NCBI GenBank assembly: GCA_037349315.1
Contig: JBAIAC010000006.1
Span: forward strand, 19,441,501 to 19,505,500
Source: Chelydra serpentina
Taxonomy: Eukaryota; Chordata; Testudines; Chelydridae
Length of the DNA stretch: 64,000 bases
Direction: 5' to 3'
Positions 54,301 to 64,000 of this stretch are shown piece after piece (positions within the stretch are counted from its first letter, which is position 1; each line of letters starts with the position of its first letter). The translations under genes and the position numbers were made by a program. The notes under the pieces are model-generated. The model saw only the letters and a list, made by a program, of their open reading frames with translations. It did no database searches and was not told the origin of the DNA.

Positions 54301-57300
54301 TTTCAGAAGCCAGTTATAGCTATTGTGCATGAGTCTGAATAACTTGTGCAAGAACAAAATCTATTGAAAAATAGAAAACTTGAATAGCTTGGAATGCTAA
54401 GACTTATAGTGATTCTGTACTGCATCTTTAAAGTAATAAGAATGAAATGGTACACAGGGAAAACTATTAAAAGCAAATTCATAGCAGAATTTTTTTTAAA
54501 ATTTGCTTGAGAATCCCAGACAAGGGTACATTAAAATGTACCGGGTACATTAAAAACCACTTACAAAAACAAGCAAGACAGAGTCCTTGTCCCAAATTCA
54601 GGTTGTAAACCTGAATTCAAGATGATACAAAAAGTGAGGCTCAAAAACAGATGGAAGGGATTGTGGGATAGAAGAGTAAAGATGAGGGTGATTATAAGAC
54701 CCCATGGTTACTCAGTAACACAGCCTGATGGTTCCATAACTTCTATTCTTTCTCCCCCGCACCCCACCCTCATAAAAAAAAATTCTGGAAAGATGGTAAT
54801 GTGTTCTCTGGATTGGAATGAGGTGAGGACAATGATGTAGTAGTACGAGTATAAACCTGGGAGCCAAGAACTCTTGAGATCTGATGTTTTCTTTGACCCC
54901 TTGTGGGCTAACTTTCTGAGGTGCTGAGCACCTGGAACTTCCATGTGAAGTCATGTAAGCACCCCTTGTCTTAACTTCTTTGGGAAGTATAGATCAACAT
55001 TTCAGAAAAATAAGGCTATTAATCTTTCTGTTGCTGTCTCCTTAAACTGGGCCTAATCAGTTTCTATCTTTGATCAAAATAAGAAATTATTTGTGACCAG
55101 TAAAAGGATGAACATTATGTAGTTTGCAGATGGCAATTGTATTTGTTCTCAATCTACATGATACAAGGAGAATCCTCCTTATTCAGACCTCCTTTAATAT
55201 CCTGAATACTACCACCATGTGGCTTTCATTTGAATTTAAGCCTCTTCTGTTGTTTAAACAGCAGTACCTTCTACAGAGTATGGCATTATGCTCTATTAAA
55301 GAGCAGTTTGGTTTCTATGGCCACTGATTGAATTATGTGATCAAGCAACTTTAAAAGCTATAGATATAGTGGAAGTTGTCCTATTTTCATATGAACTATT
55401 TTGCTGTTGTGGATTGGCTTAATAAAACAATCAAATTAACTGTTTGGGTGAATGGTATGGAAGGTACTATATTACAGACTGCTGTTGCTTATTGGTGGAA
55501 ATTGATTATGGGGTGTGGCTAGTAGACCGGTAGATCTTGTGTGCTGCAATTGGAAATACTGAAATGTATAAGCCTGTTAGAAGCTACCAAAACTGTAAGG
55601 TGGTATTAATATAACTTTTGTTTCCCATTTTTAATTCAGAAAACGCTTGTGTTCTCTTTGCCATCTCACTCCTCCTGTTCACGATAAGTGCGATGATGGT
55701 GTATGGAGCAATTGCTGTAAGTATATAGAACTGAATGCCATGAATAAACTTGGCTAATGTGACTTTCAGATTAACAGATTCCATTTTTTCTTTTTCTTTC
55801 CAGCACCGAGTGGGCTGGCTCATTCCATTCTTCTGTTACCAGCTCTTTAACTTTGTCCTCAGTTGCCTGGTTGCCATCAGTTCTCTTACTTACATGCCAA
55901 GAATCAAAGACTATCTGGATGAGTTAGTAAGTGTCTGGTAAATTAGGTTAATATTTTACAGGTGACAGTCTTCATTTTGATAATGGGAGTGTAACCAAGG
56001 GTTTTTTATACACTAGAGGGTTTACAACATTCCAGTCCAAGAGAGGATCAGTCTCCTTCAGGCATTAAATAGAGCACTAAGCTAATGACAAGCTAGATTT
56101 GGTAGGTAGCATAGACTCAAATGACTTAAATCATTAACTCCCTCAAGTCAGTTTTTAGAGCTAAACAAGTGTATGCTTAACTTAATACAATGGGTTCCAC
56201 TCAGATACAGGTCTGGCCTGGGGACTGGAGTTCTGGATCCAAAGAATTTGGCCTCTGTAGGAGACTGGGAACACCTGCTTTCCACCCTCAACTTGCAGGC
56301 CAGCCTGGCACAAGCTCATTCTGACCTAGTTGGCATAACTTTGCATAAATTCTCCAATACTGCAAAAGATACTCTTCCTGAGTGAGATTGTGGGGTCAGC
56401 AGCTGCTTTTGAAGGTCCATGGTGAATTGTTCCCATGGCTTTGAGGGAAGGACTTGGTGGCAATTTGAAATTACAAGACCTCTCTGCAGCTGCCCCTCTC
56501 TGGTGGTTCCCCTGCAGTCTGTAACTTCAGGGCTGAGGTGGGACAACTAGAGACATTTCCTAGCTTTCACAAAAATAATCCAGGAAGGGGAGATTTGGGT
56601 CCCTCAGTTTGAGCAATCACCAGTGTGGATGTAGCCTCAGATTTTGACTGACATCTGGATTTTTTCCCTCTTTTTAACTAGCCGGATTTCCCTTACAAAG
56701 ATGACCTCCTTGCACTTGACTCAAGCTGTATTTTGTTTGTTGTCCTAGTGTTTTTTGCTTTATTTATCATCTTAAAGGTAAACTAGATACTTTGTATTTT
56801 AGTTTAAATTACAAATGTTTAAGTTTCAGAAGTTTTTGTATTGAAGTGTCACTAGTATGAGGTTGCAAACATGATGTTCAAAATGCTTAATCCAAATTAT
56901 GAATAATATTTTGAGGGTTTTTAAATTGGAGGGCGACTTCAGTTTCATATTTGGCATAGTGAAATTGATACCTAAACTTCTTTAATTGCTGTGCTTATTG
57001 GGAGTAGTGCTGTAGAAAGAGCAGGTTTTTGTGTACTAGGGGGTAGAAATAAACCTTCAAGCACGGTCTTTAAATTTGCATCCTTATACAGTAAAGCTCA
57101 CAAGGAAGTGGTATAATTAGACACAGCACTTTATGCACTAGCTTTGTTTTAACTTTACACAATGGGAAAAAATTGTTAGTTAATATTGTATATCACATTC
57201 TGAAAATTCTTTAGTGTGTTTAAACAAAAGGTTCCTGAATTTGATGAATTGGACCTTTTTCTATTCCCTCCCAACCCCTGTTCCCATATATAAAGGGGTG

Positions 57301-60300
57301 ATTATGTGAGTGGGGGAGATGCAGGTAGTACCTTTTTTTTTTAAATGCCCCAATATGTTTAAGAGAAACTGAACTAAGACTTTATGCTATCAAGGAATGC
57401 TAATGTGACTAGTATGCCTAAAATTAGACCTGCCAGTTCATAGTCATGTGCTCTTCATGCCTGCTTTTTGTGAGCAGACTATGTAGATCTCTAAATTTTA
57501 CATATTTAGGGAAATGTATGCTTTATGACCCTGACCCTGCCTACCTATAAGAACTAGCTAGTCAGGTAGAGGGGACAGTAGGGCATGCATGTGCTCACAC
57601 CAGCTGATCAAACCCAGTCACCAGCCACAACTTTCTGTTGCAGTCCTTGCTTTGGAACAAATCTTAAAATCCATTGAGTAGTATGGGAAAAGGTGGAACC
57701 AGAATGAACAAAATTAAAGTCTCTGGAAGTCTTCTGGAAAAAAGTTGAAATAGCAAATGCAAATTTTTTAAATATTTTTGTTAGTGCCTTCTGTGAAATC
57801 CTATGCAGTAGAACCTTCATTATGAACACCTTGGGAATGGAGGTTGTTCAGAACTCTGACCAAAATGTTATGGCTCTGTCAAAAGTTTACAACTGAACAT
57901 TGACTTTAATACTGCTTTGAAATGTTACTATGCAGCAGGAAAAACGCTGCTTTTAACGATCTACATTTAAATGAAACAAGAACAAACTTTTCCTTACCTT
58001 GGCAAATCTTTTTTAAACTTTATTTTAGTACTGTACAATTTAACATCACATTTTAAGATGACATCCCCTCAATATTAGTGCACATAACAAAATCCATGTG
58101 GTGGGGTAGGGCCAAGGGGTTTGGCAAGTGTGGGGTGGGACAGGGGGGTTCAGGGCTGGGACAGAGGGTTGGGGTGAGGGCTCTGGTTGGGGTTGCAGGC
58201 TCTGGGGTGGGGCTGGGGAATGAGGGGTCTGGGGTGCAGTGAGGCTCCTCAGGGCTACAATGGGGAGAGGATTCCCCTCTAGCTCTCTGCAGCAGCACCT
58301 GGGCTGTGGGAGAGAGGTCTCTTCCTCCCAGGCCACAGCAGGTTCGGGGCCAGGGGAAGGGTGCCTGTCCATTGGCCGCAGCAGGTCCAGGGCTCGTGGA
58401 GAGGCATCTCTCCCTGATGCAGCCCTGAGCGCCTGCATGGCACTTGACAGGCAGCTGCATGGCCATGCAGCTTAGAGGGCGCTTAGTCAGGGACCCAATG
58501 CAGGAATTATCTGTGAACTCCTTTTTACTACTGTTGCTCTGTGGTCCATTCCCCTGAGTTGGTGTGCTACAACCAGGTGAAGGGGATTAAAATTGTTCTC
58601 CGATGTGCTGGAGATATTTGTTCTCTGGAGATGTGCAGTCTACATGTAGAGCATATACTGAAATTTTTGGTAGTTTTTGTTCACTAAGACGGATTTGGGT
58701 GGGGACATTTAATGTACAAGGCCAACTGGTTAAATACCTTGGGCCATATTTACTGCTGAGGGTAAAAAGCTCCAATGACATTAAGTTTGTACCTGCTTCT
58801 GTCAGATTGATGTATTTATTAAAATACAACTCTCATCTCTCAGGCTTATCTAATTAACTGTGTATGGAACTGCTATAAATACATCAGCAACAGGAACTTG
58901 CCTGAGATAGCCGTGTACCCTGCATTTGAAGCTCCTCCACAGGTAAAGTCTCTCTTAGACAAAGGAACAAATGGCCAGTTATTTTAAAAATTGCTTAAAT
59001 GTCTGTATGTACGTCTAAAAGTAAACAATGTTACCCCTCAAGATAACCAGTTTGAGTTACAGCTGCATTGGCTTCTATCTCAGCCCCCATGGATGGTACA
59101 TGAAAGAAATGAGTCAAATTAGGGGGAATGGAGTAAAAGGTGAATAAATGTATTTATATCCACCTTGTACAGAGGCATTAAACAGAATCCGATTTAAAGT
59201 AACACATGGAAGACCTTTTGAGTGCAGTATTTAAATTTGACAAGACTATATTGATGAGGCAGGTAATAAATTGTGTGAATGCTGTAGTGCTGGCTTGGAG
59301 AGTAATATACAGGGCTCTGCAAATGAGTATTCCTCAGACGAAAGATGCTTTTGGAACCCTAATTTCACATTTCTGTGAGGCTGCTGGACAATGCATCATG
59401 CATTTGACATCTTCTGACCTATGATCAGAAAATTAATCTGGAGGCATCAGATTTTATTCAAATTTCTGTAGAATGTTTGTTTGCTGACACTACCTCAACT
59501 GCTCAGGTAAAACAAAGGACCACTGTTGAATGGCAGCTGCTTCAGGACTTCCAGAAGGCCTGCAGAACCAGATATGTCAGTTGTACAGAAGCACTTCCTT
59601 TGCTCATTCATGTCCATACAAGGATAGCATTAGTTTCTAGATGGTCAGGCTTTTACCCCCTGTCCATTAACTAGACTCCATTTGGTCCCAATTCTTTGGG
59701 TTAGTAGATATGGGACTTCAGACCACTACAATCCAGGTGCACTAGCTGTCTGTCTGATAACAGATCATTGTCTCTTCAGTACTGGCCAGAAGTTCTGTCT
59801 CTCAATTCCAGTATGCACCATTAGAAACAAATGGAGTAATAGGCACTAACTAGGGAAAACTGAGCTGCTCCTCTCTGTATTCTGAGGATGCTGGAGTTGG
59901 GAGGAGAAACATTCATCTAGTTACATATCTGTTTCCATGTCAAGGTGTTATCTCTGTCTCTACTTCCATGAACCCCACCACCATAGTACCTGAACATCTC
60001 AGTGAAGCTCCTGTGGCAGTGTGATCATTGGATCAAGTAGAGAAATTTAGGCTTATTGGGAGCAACAAATAAAACTATTTAACATATATTATAGCTCTAG
60101 TTACAATGGGTACTGTATGACTCAGCTGCAGTGCCAGTGGTTCTCCAGACTTATTAAATAGTTCATTGAACTATAAGAAACCGTATCAGGACTGAAACCT
60201 CAGTCCCTCCTATTTGGTTATCAGAACACTTTTTTGTTCTGTGGCCCACCTATGAGAGCTCTGGGGCACACTGTTCCTATAGTTCAGGATCCACTGTCCC

Positions 60301-61053
60301 ATACATATAGTAGCAGCGTTCCATTAGCTTTGCAAGACTGGATGGTGCTAGTGACAACTGGAGAAGATTGTGGCATGAAATTTTTATGGGCATAGAGTGG
60401 TGTGAACTGAATTCACAAAAGTAACATCCTAGAGTCTAGAATGCAGTAGTTTGATGCGTCAATTAGTATTTCAAAGCCAAGAATGCAGATCAGCAACAGC
60501 AAGCTGTTTAGTTTTCTTTATTTTGTGCTTCTGATAATCCTTCACATACAACCCAGGAAATCCTCCCCCAAAGTGGATCTAACCTACACTGTTTTCTAGC
60601 AGGAACACAATTGACCATAATTATCAAACACTCTCATAAAATTGGAAAATCTTATGTCAATTTGTTTTGACAATGTCTTTTCAACAAAACTTTTTTAAAA
60701 TAAAATTCCAGTTTCTTGACCTTTTTCTTGGGAGGATGGGAGGCAAAATTGTTTCCCTACTAGCTCCTTTGCGGTTTACTAGAAAAGGATAAAAATGGAA
60801 TAGAGGTAATGGCTGAGATTTAGATTCAGCAGAAGAACAAGCTGCTTTTGCTGCTTCTGGCATTACATTTGCTGTGTTTTGCTCTAAAATCTGCCTGCAA
60901 TAGAGAATCAATTTGATATGGCCTCTCCTAAAAGACTCTGCAATCTCAGTTAACCTCACTCTTTTTTTTTTTCCCTAGTATGTCCTGCCAACCTATGAAA
61001 TGGCAGTGAAGATGCCTGAAAAGGAACACCCACCTCCTTACATACCTGCCTGA
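44776..61053 (+). CDS. LAPTM4A: LAPTM4A, lysosomal-associated transmembrane protein 4A (complete, 7 exons)
   Basis: Exons are 44776-44874, 53951-54071, 55640-55716, 55804-55926, 56682-56777, 58844-58942 and 60979-61053, 690 bp in all, 229 residues. The protein is a four-membrane-span protein of late endosomes, lysosomes and Golgi; family work links LAPTM4A to globotriaosylceramide synthesis through Gb3 synthase. Predicted membrane spans are at about 25-46, 76-98, 103-127 and 156-178. The N-terminal [17 protein letters not shown] and the loop [15 protein letters not shown] are hallmark segments. Two PPxY motifs for NEDD4-type ligases lie at the C-terminus: PPQY (203-206, across the last intron) and PPPY (223-226). 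LAPTM4A rather than LAPTM4B: the LAPTM4A-type motifs [26 protein letters not shown] and [10 protein letters not shown] match along the whole length. The ATG sits in a strong context (GCCACCGCCATGG). The N-terminus is about four residues shorter than the human form as I recall it. Confidence 0.97.
45342..45463. mobile_element. Small MITE of the 1715-2900 family
   Basis: AGGGTGATCAGCTGGCCCGA ... TCTGGTCACCCT ends, 122 bp. No target duplication is visible. It lies at the edge of the LAPTM4A CpG island. Confidence 0.75.
45962..46349. mobile_element. Penelope-derived fold-back unit, largest copy, exact 13-bp target duplication
   Basis: TATAATGAGTGAA at 45949-45961 and 46350-46362. The two arms are inverted over more than 150 bp each (GCGACAAAGGGTCC ... 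GGACCCTTTGTCGC; CTCTAGCCTGAATC / GATTCAGGCTAGAG). Hammerhead-like cores occur in both arms (minus 46010-46045, plus 46229-46264), each with CCGAAGA in place of CTGAAGA. Confidence 0.9.
46363..47985 (+). mobile_element. Old CR1 LINE with decayed reverse transcriptase
   Basis: Contains [20 protein letters not shown] (about 46626-46685), a degraded catalytic box KLADNTKLG (about 46725), [13 protein letters not shown] sequence near 47067, and the CR1 3' UTR (AGGTCCGACTAGATAATCATAATGGTCCC, written in parts: GTCCGACTAGATAATC, TAATGGTCCCTTCTGACC). Stops and frameshifts break the frame. Poly(T) at 47753-47775. The upstream boundary, beyond the Penelope unit, is uncertain. Confidence 0.85.
47998..48205. 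mobile_element. hAT-type MITE
   Basis: CAGTAGTTCTCAAACTTC and AATGTGAGAACCTGTG are inverted ends; flanks CTGTAGTG / TTCTAGTG match at 6 of 8 bases. Confidence 0.6.
48773..49557. mobile_element. hAT-type element, 785 bp, GC-rich cargo
   Basis: CAGTGGTCTCCAACC and GTTGGTGACCACTG are inverted ends; flanks CTTTAAGT / TTTTAGGT match at 6 of 8 bases. Cargo includes GCTCGCTCTCCCCCACCC and CTGGCCAATGGGAGC, as in other hAT elements here. Confidence 0.78.
53951..54071 (+). CDS. LAPTM4A: LAPTM4A exon 2
   Basis: Acceptor ATCTTCCTCAG, donor GTAGGT, phase 0 to 1. Encodes the rest of membrane span 1 ([17 protein letters not shown]) and the luminal loop with [11 protein letters not shown]. Confidence 0.97.
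55640..55716 (+). CDS. LAPTM4A: LAPTM4A exon 3
   Basis: Acceptor TTTTTAATTCAG, donor GTAAGT, phase 1 to 0. Encodes membrane span 2 ([17 protein letters not shown], then AMMVYGAIA). The following intron is only 87 bp. Confidence 0.97.
55804..55926 (+). CDS. LAPTM4A: LAPTM4A exon 4
   Basis: Acceptor CTTTTTCTTTCCAG, donor GTAAGT, phase 0. Encodes membrane span 3 ([17 protein letters not shown], then [12 protein letters not shown]) and RIKDYLDEL. Confidence 0.97.
56682..56777 (+). CDS. LAPTM4A: LAPTM4A exon 5
   Basis: Acceptor CTCTTTTTAACTAG, donor GTAAAC, phase 0. Encodes the conserved loop [15 protein letters not shown] and most of membrane span 4 ([17 protein letters not shown]). Confidence 0.97.
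57806..58490. mobile_element. Pogo/mariner-like element related to 27203, right end unclear
   Basis: CAGTAGAACCTTCATTATGAAC, then TCAAAAGTTTACAACTGAAC, match the reverse complement of 27470-27580. From 58085 the sequence becomes GC-rich cargo; no right terminal repeat is found. It lies in LAPTM4A intron 5. Confidence 0.6.
58844..58942 (+). CDS. LAPTM4A: LAPTM4A exon 6
   Basis: Acceptor TCATCTCTCAG, donor GTAAAG, phase 0. Encodes [18 protein letters not shown] and [13 protein letters not shown]; the terminal PPQ is completed to PPQY by the next exon. Confidence 0.97.
60979..61053 (+). CDS. LAPTM4A: LAPTM4A exon 7 (last coding exon)
   Basis: Acceptor TTTTTTTTTTCCCTAG. Encodes [19 protein letters not shown], then PYIPA and TGA at 61051-61053. 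Contains the second PPxY motif. Confidence 0.97.
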   Translation, partial: YVLPTYEMAVKMPEKEHPPPYIPA

Positions 61054-61770
61054 AGCAACTGTGCTTACATTAGTTAACATCTGCACCAACTTCTTGGGTT
61101 TTTGTCCTTTTTAATCTTGCAAAATTGCTTAAATATTCAGGGCTTTAGGAGCAAACCTTTTTGTTGACAGATGTTTGATTATAACTCTAAGCAAAACACA
61201 TCTGGCAGTAATTTCTCCCCCCCGTTTGCTTTAGTTTTTGTTCTCTTTAATGGTCTTAAATATGTTTATTGCCTTAAGGTCTTGTACTGCGAACATTAGA
61301 ACTACATGAGTGAAGTAGTTCACATGACATCAACTGAACAACTCACATGAGTAAAGTTAGCCACAGGCATACATGTCTGCTGGGTCAGGCCCTTAATTTG
61401 GAGACTAACTTTTGTAAAGTAGTTCATAAAGACAATCTGATCTACCAGCAAAATGAGTGTTTTTTGCCTTAAGCATTTGGGGGGGAGGGGGGAAGAGGTT
61501 GGGAGGGAGGTTTGAATGTGGGGGGGGTGTGTGTGTGTATATACCTTTTTTTACTTTGCACTTTTCTCACTACCTTATTTTGTTTCTTCCTGACAATGTT
61601 TCAAGGCAGTGAAGTTGGCACCAACATTTGAAGTATTACAACATGCTGTGAATGCAAGAAAAAATGCACACATTACTTAAATGTGGGAGATGATGGTTGC
61701 ATGCTTCTAATCTGTATATTTTCTCTTTGTGATAAATGATACATTAATAAATCTTTTAAGAAATGTTTAC
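61054..61770 (+). other. LAPTM4A: LAPTM4A 3' UTR with poly(A) signal
   Basis: Non-coding sequence after the stop. AATAAA at 61746-61751 is followed by a GT-rich stretch (TTGACTGTGTTCAGGGT), placing cleavage near 61770. A G-rich/(GT)n tract lies at 61518-61541. Confidence 0.8.
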
Positions 61771-64000
61771 TAGTAGTCCTTGACTGTGTTCAGGGTGGCA
61801 CAGAGGAATTCCCAAACAAATTGCTTACTGATTTGGTAATGATCTAAGGAAATTTTGTATATGCTCATTTTGGGGGGTGAGGGGGGGGGAGACTCATTGT
61901 TTTAACAATGTCACATGACCTAGGAGAAAGAGGGGCTGTTAGTCAAAAGAACAATGTAATTTTACATTCTCCACAATCACACACCTTTCCTAGATACAGA
62001 AGGTTGAATCTTTCCAGTAAGCTGAAATGTAGAATAAGGGGATATTCTTCCTGTGCTGCCCCTGCTTAAAAAAAATTCCTAATCAGCTTTGAGTTTATGA
62101 TCTTACTTTTCCTCCCCCACCTCCTCCTTCTCTGAGAAGGATACAAAGTTTGAGATGCTCTCACATCCAAGATGGCACAACTTTGCCTTTGCCTCCATCT
62201 TGGCTCTCATTGTCTCCCATTCCTCCTAATTTATTACCTCTGCTCCCCCAAGTATGGCTAGATATTTTAATTGCATCTAGTCCTCTTGGTTATAATGGCC
62301 TGGGTGGGACCTAATTAATGTACACAAACTCCCAAAAGGGAAGCTGGTGGTACTGAGAGCACTGTCATTTTCTAAGCTTATATTAGAACTGATACAGCAA
62401 GCATGCCAGCAAATGTCCAGTTTTGAGCCCTCATATCAACATCTTGTATCTGAACTCTGCCAAGTGAGTAGCAGTTAGAGGACACCTATTTTTCCCTATT
62501 TATATTTCCTTGCCCCTCTGGATGTTGTGACCATAAAAATCCCCCAGTCTGTCTAATGAACAACTGATTCAATTCACCCTACACCTTTTCCCTTTTGGGA
62601 AAGATGATAGGGTATCAAATGATTTCTGATGGAAGTATTTTTCTTGTATACCTCAGAACTGGACCCTTCACTTCTCTCCTTGTGTTTGAAAATTGTATAT
62701 ATTTTCAAACACGAGGAGAGCAGTGAAGGGTCCAGTTCTGAGGTATAAAACAACTTATCTGGATAAACATCCTCAATCAGGGTTTCTGAGGATCAATAGA
62801 GCTGGCAGGAGAGCAAGAGTAACAAATCTAAGGCTTATATGGGAACTAATAACTTATAAGGATAAACCAGGCTGTTAACCAAAGTTTCTGGAATAGAACC
62901 CAAATGAAAACACTTACCAAGGACATCAGGGTGGACATCCACAGTTCAACAAAATTCACAGCTGCTTTTTGTAAGGTCTAATCTGAAATTCCTCCCCCAC
63001 TTAGGAAAGTGTATGGGACTCAATTTACCTATTTTAGCAGGATGCAGTACTGGGATTTGAACCTCTAGTTCCAGGGAATCTAGATATATTAATTATAAAG
63101 CTAAGATCACTAAATCAACAGCTTCACCTCAAATAGTATGTCCTTCAGAAACCAGACAATATCTGTCTTTGAGGTAATGTACAAAAGAACATGGCTTCAG
63201 TTTATGAATAAGCTTTATTGCAAATGTTTTCTTTTCAGGGTTACTAGTAGCTTGCACCTTTTGACTTCCTGTTAAAATAGACCTGACTGTAGCAATGATG
63301 AGCACCTGTTGCTTCAGTTGAAGTTAGGCACTCTGCTCAGCACTTCACAGGACCAGACTCTAGCTCTGTTAAGAGAAGCAGGTACAGAGGTAAACTGGGT
63401 ATCTCAGAGGTGTTGCAGACCTTAATTGTTTGTAAAATGTTTTGAGATCTCAGATATGCAGCAGTAATAGTTATTCAAACCTTTTATCAATCTGGTCTAG
63501 AAAGGGTTTGTTTGAAAAATGCAGATGAGTGTATAAATTTAGCAGCTAGAGTTCTATCAAGCTCATGTTGCCCTTCACAATTAACCACTAGATATGTCCA
63601 AGAAGTTGCAAGTGTGTCAGTACAAGCAGGAGCTTGTCTAGAATTACTGTTTGTCACTTAAAAGCAATTATTATGCTTGCTCAGCTTTAATGAGCACATC
63701 TTAAACAGTTGCTTTGGTGGTATTGACCATATGTAAGAGACCTCTCCAGGAATGAATTGGTCTTAGTAATAAAACTAGTGTGTCTTAGTAATAAAACTAG
63801 TGTCCCATGCAGAGGTGCTAGGATATGGTCACTGTGCAACCATTCTATATAAGAATTTAAAAAAATCAGCTGTATGTCCTATTTTTGCCAAGCTGTTATT
63901 CCCTATTTAAAAGTGAATACAAGGAAAAAATAAAACTATTTTGGCTCCATTGTGATCCACAATTCCTGCCAAACCTGGTTTAGATGTCTTAAGTACCTTT
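61771..64000. other. Intergenic DNA downstream of LAPTM4A
   Basis: AT-rich, no exon recognised. Contains the hairpin at 62647 and a tandem 22-bp duplication (TCTTAGTAATAAAACTAGTG core) at 63761-63804. By comparison with human 2p24, MATN3 would be expected further downstream on the opposite strand. Confidence 0.6.
62647..62747. repeat. Near-perfect inverted repeat, 47-bp arms, 7-bp loop
   Basis: TATACCTCAGAACTGGACCC (62647) pairs with GGGTCCAGTTCTGAGGTATA (62728-62747), continuing inward to GTGTTTGAAAAT / ATTTTCAAACAC. Two mismatches in 47 positions; loop TGTATAT. Confidence 0.9.

Noticed and set aside
44776..61053. Reading the second gene as LAPTM4B
   Set aside because: Segments such as [22 protein letters not shown] and the [15 protein letters not shown] tail are LAPTM4A-type; LAPTM4B differs in all of them.

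Overview
This is vertebrate nuclear DNA, most likely from a cryptodiran turtle. A tRNA-derived SINE with a CR1 3' tail (4365-4553) matches the turtle Cry/polIII SINE family. CR1 LINEs ending in ATTCTATGATTCTATGA, Penelope-like elements and many hAT-type MITEs agree with that. There are no bacterial genes, operons or CRISPR arrays. Coding sequence is split into short exons with GT-AG introns, so most long open frames are chance reading of GC-rich repeats.

Two protein genes lie on the + strand. The first (13481-37699, 5' incomplete) is a diverged relative of metadherin/LYRIC (MTDH). Eight exons can be chained in phase into 290 codons including the stop. They carry the metadherin landmarks: a lysine block, a segment like 'WETKISHREKR', the double-tryptophan SND1-binding segment, and a basic C-terminus ending RKET. 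The second (44776-61053) is a complete seven-exon LAPTM4A gene encoding 229 residues, with a CpG-island promoter and a poly(A) signal at 61746.

In human, MTDH lies next to LAPTM4B on 8q22 (with SDC2 and MATN2), while LAPTM4A lies on 2p24 with SDC1 and MATN3. Finding an MTDH relative directly upstream of LAPTM4A, on the same strand, fits a whole-genome-duplication sister (ohnologue) of MTDH that is absent from the human 2p24 neighbourhood as I know it. This is the main biological finding of the window.

Layout: 1-13480 is intron or upstream DNA of the MTDH relative, rich in repeats; 13481-37850 holds its exons, with one 11.5 kb intron full of transposons; 37850-44200 is intergenic; 44200-45340 is the CpG island and LAPTM4A exon 1; 44875-53950 is LAPTM4A intron 1, with Penelope, CR1 and hAT insertions; 53951-61770 holds the other LAPTM4A exons and its 3' UTR; 61770-64000 is intergenic, with a 47-bp-arm hairpin.

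The repeats are well preserved. Exact target-site duplications can be read for many insertions: 8 bp for hAT types, 3 bp for Harbinger-like types and 12-16 bp for Penelope-derived units. Four Penelope-derived insertions are short fold-back units with the same ends, and three of them keep a hammerhead-ribozyme-like core. Exon calls rest on reading frame, splice sites and remembered family resemblance; no database search was run.
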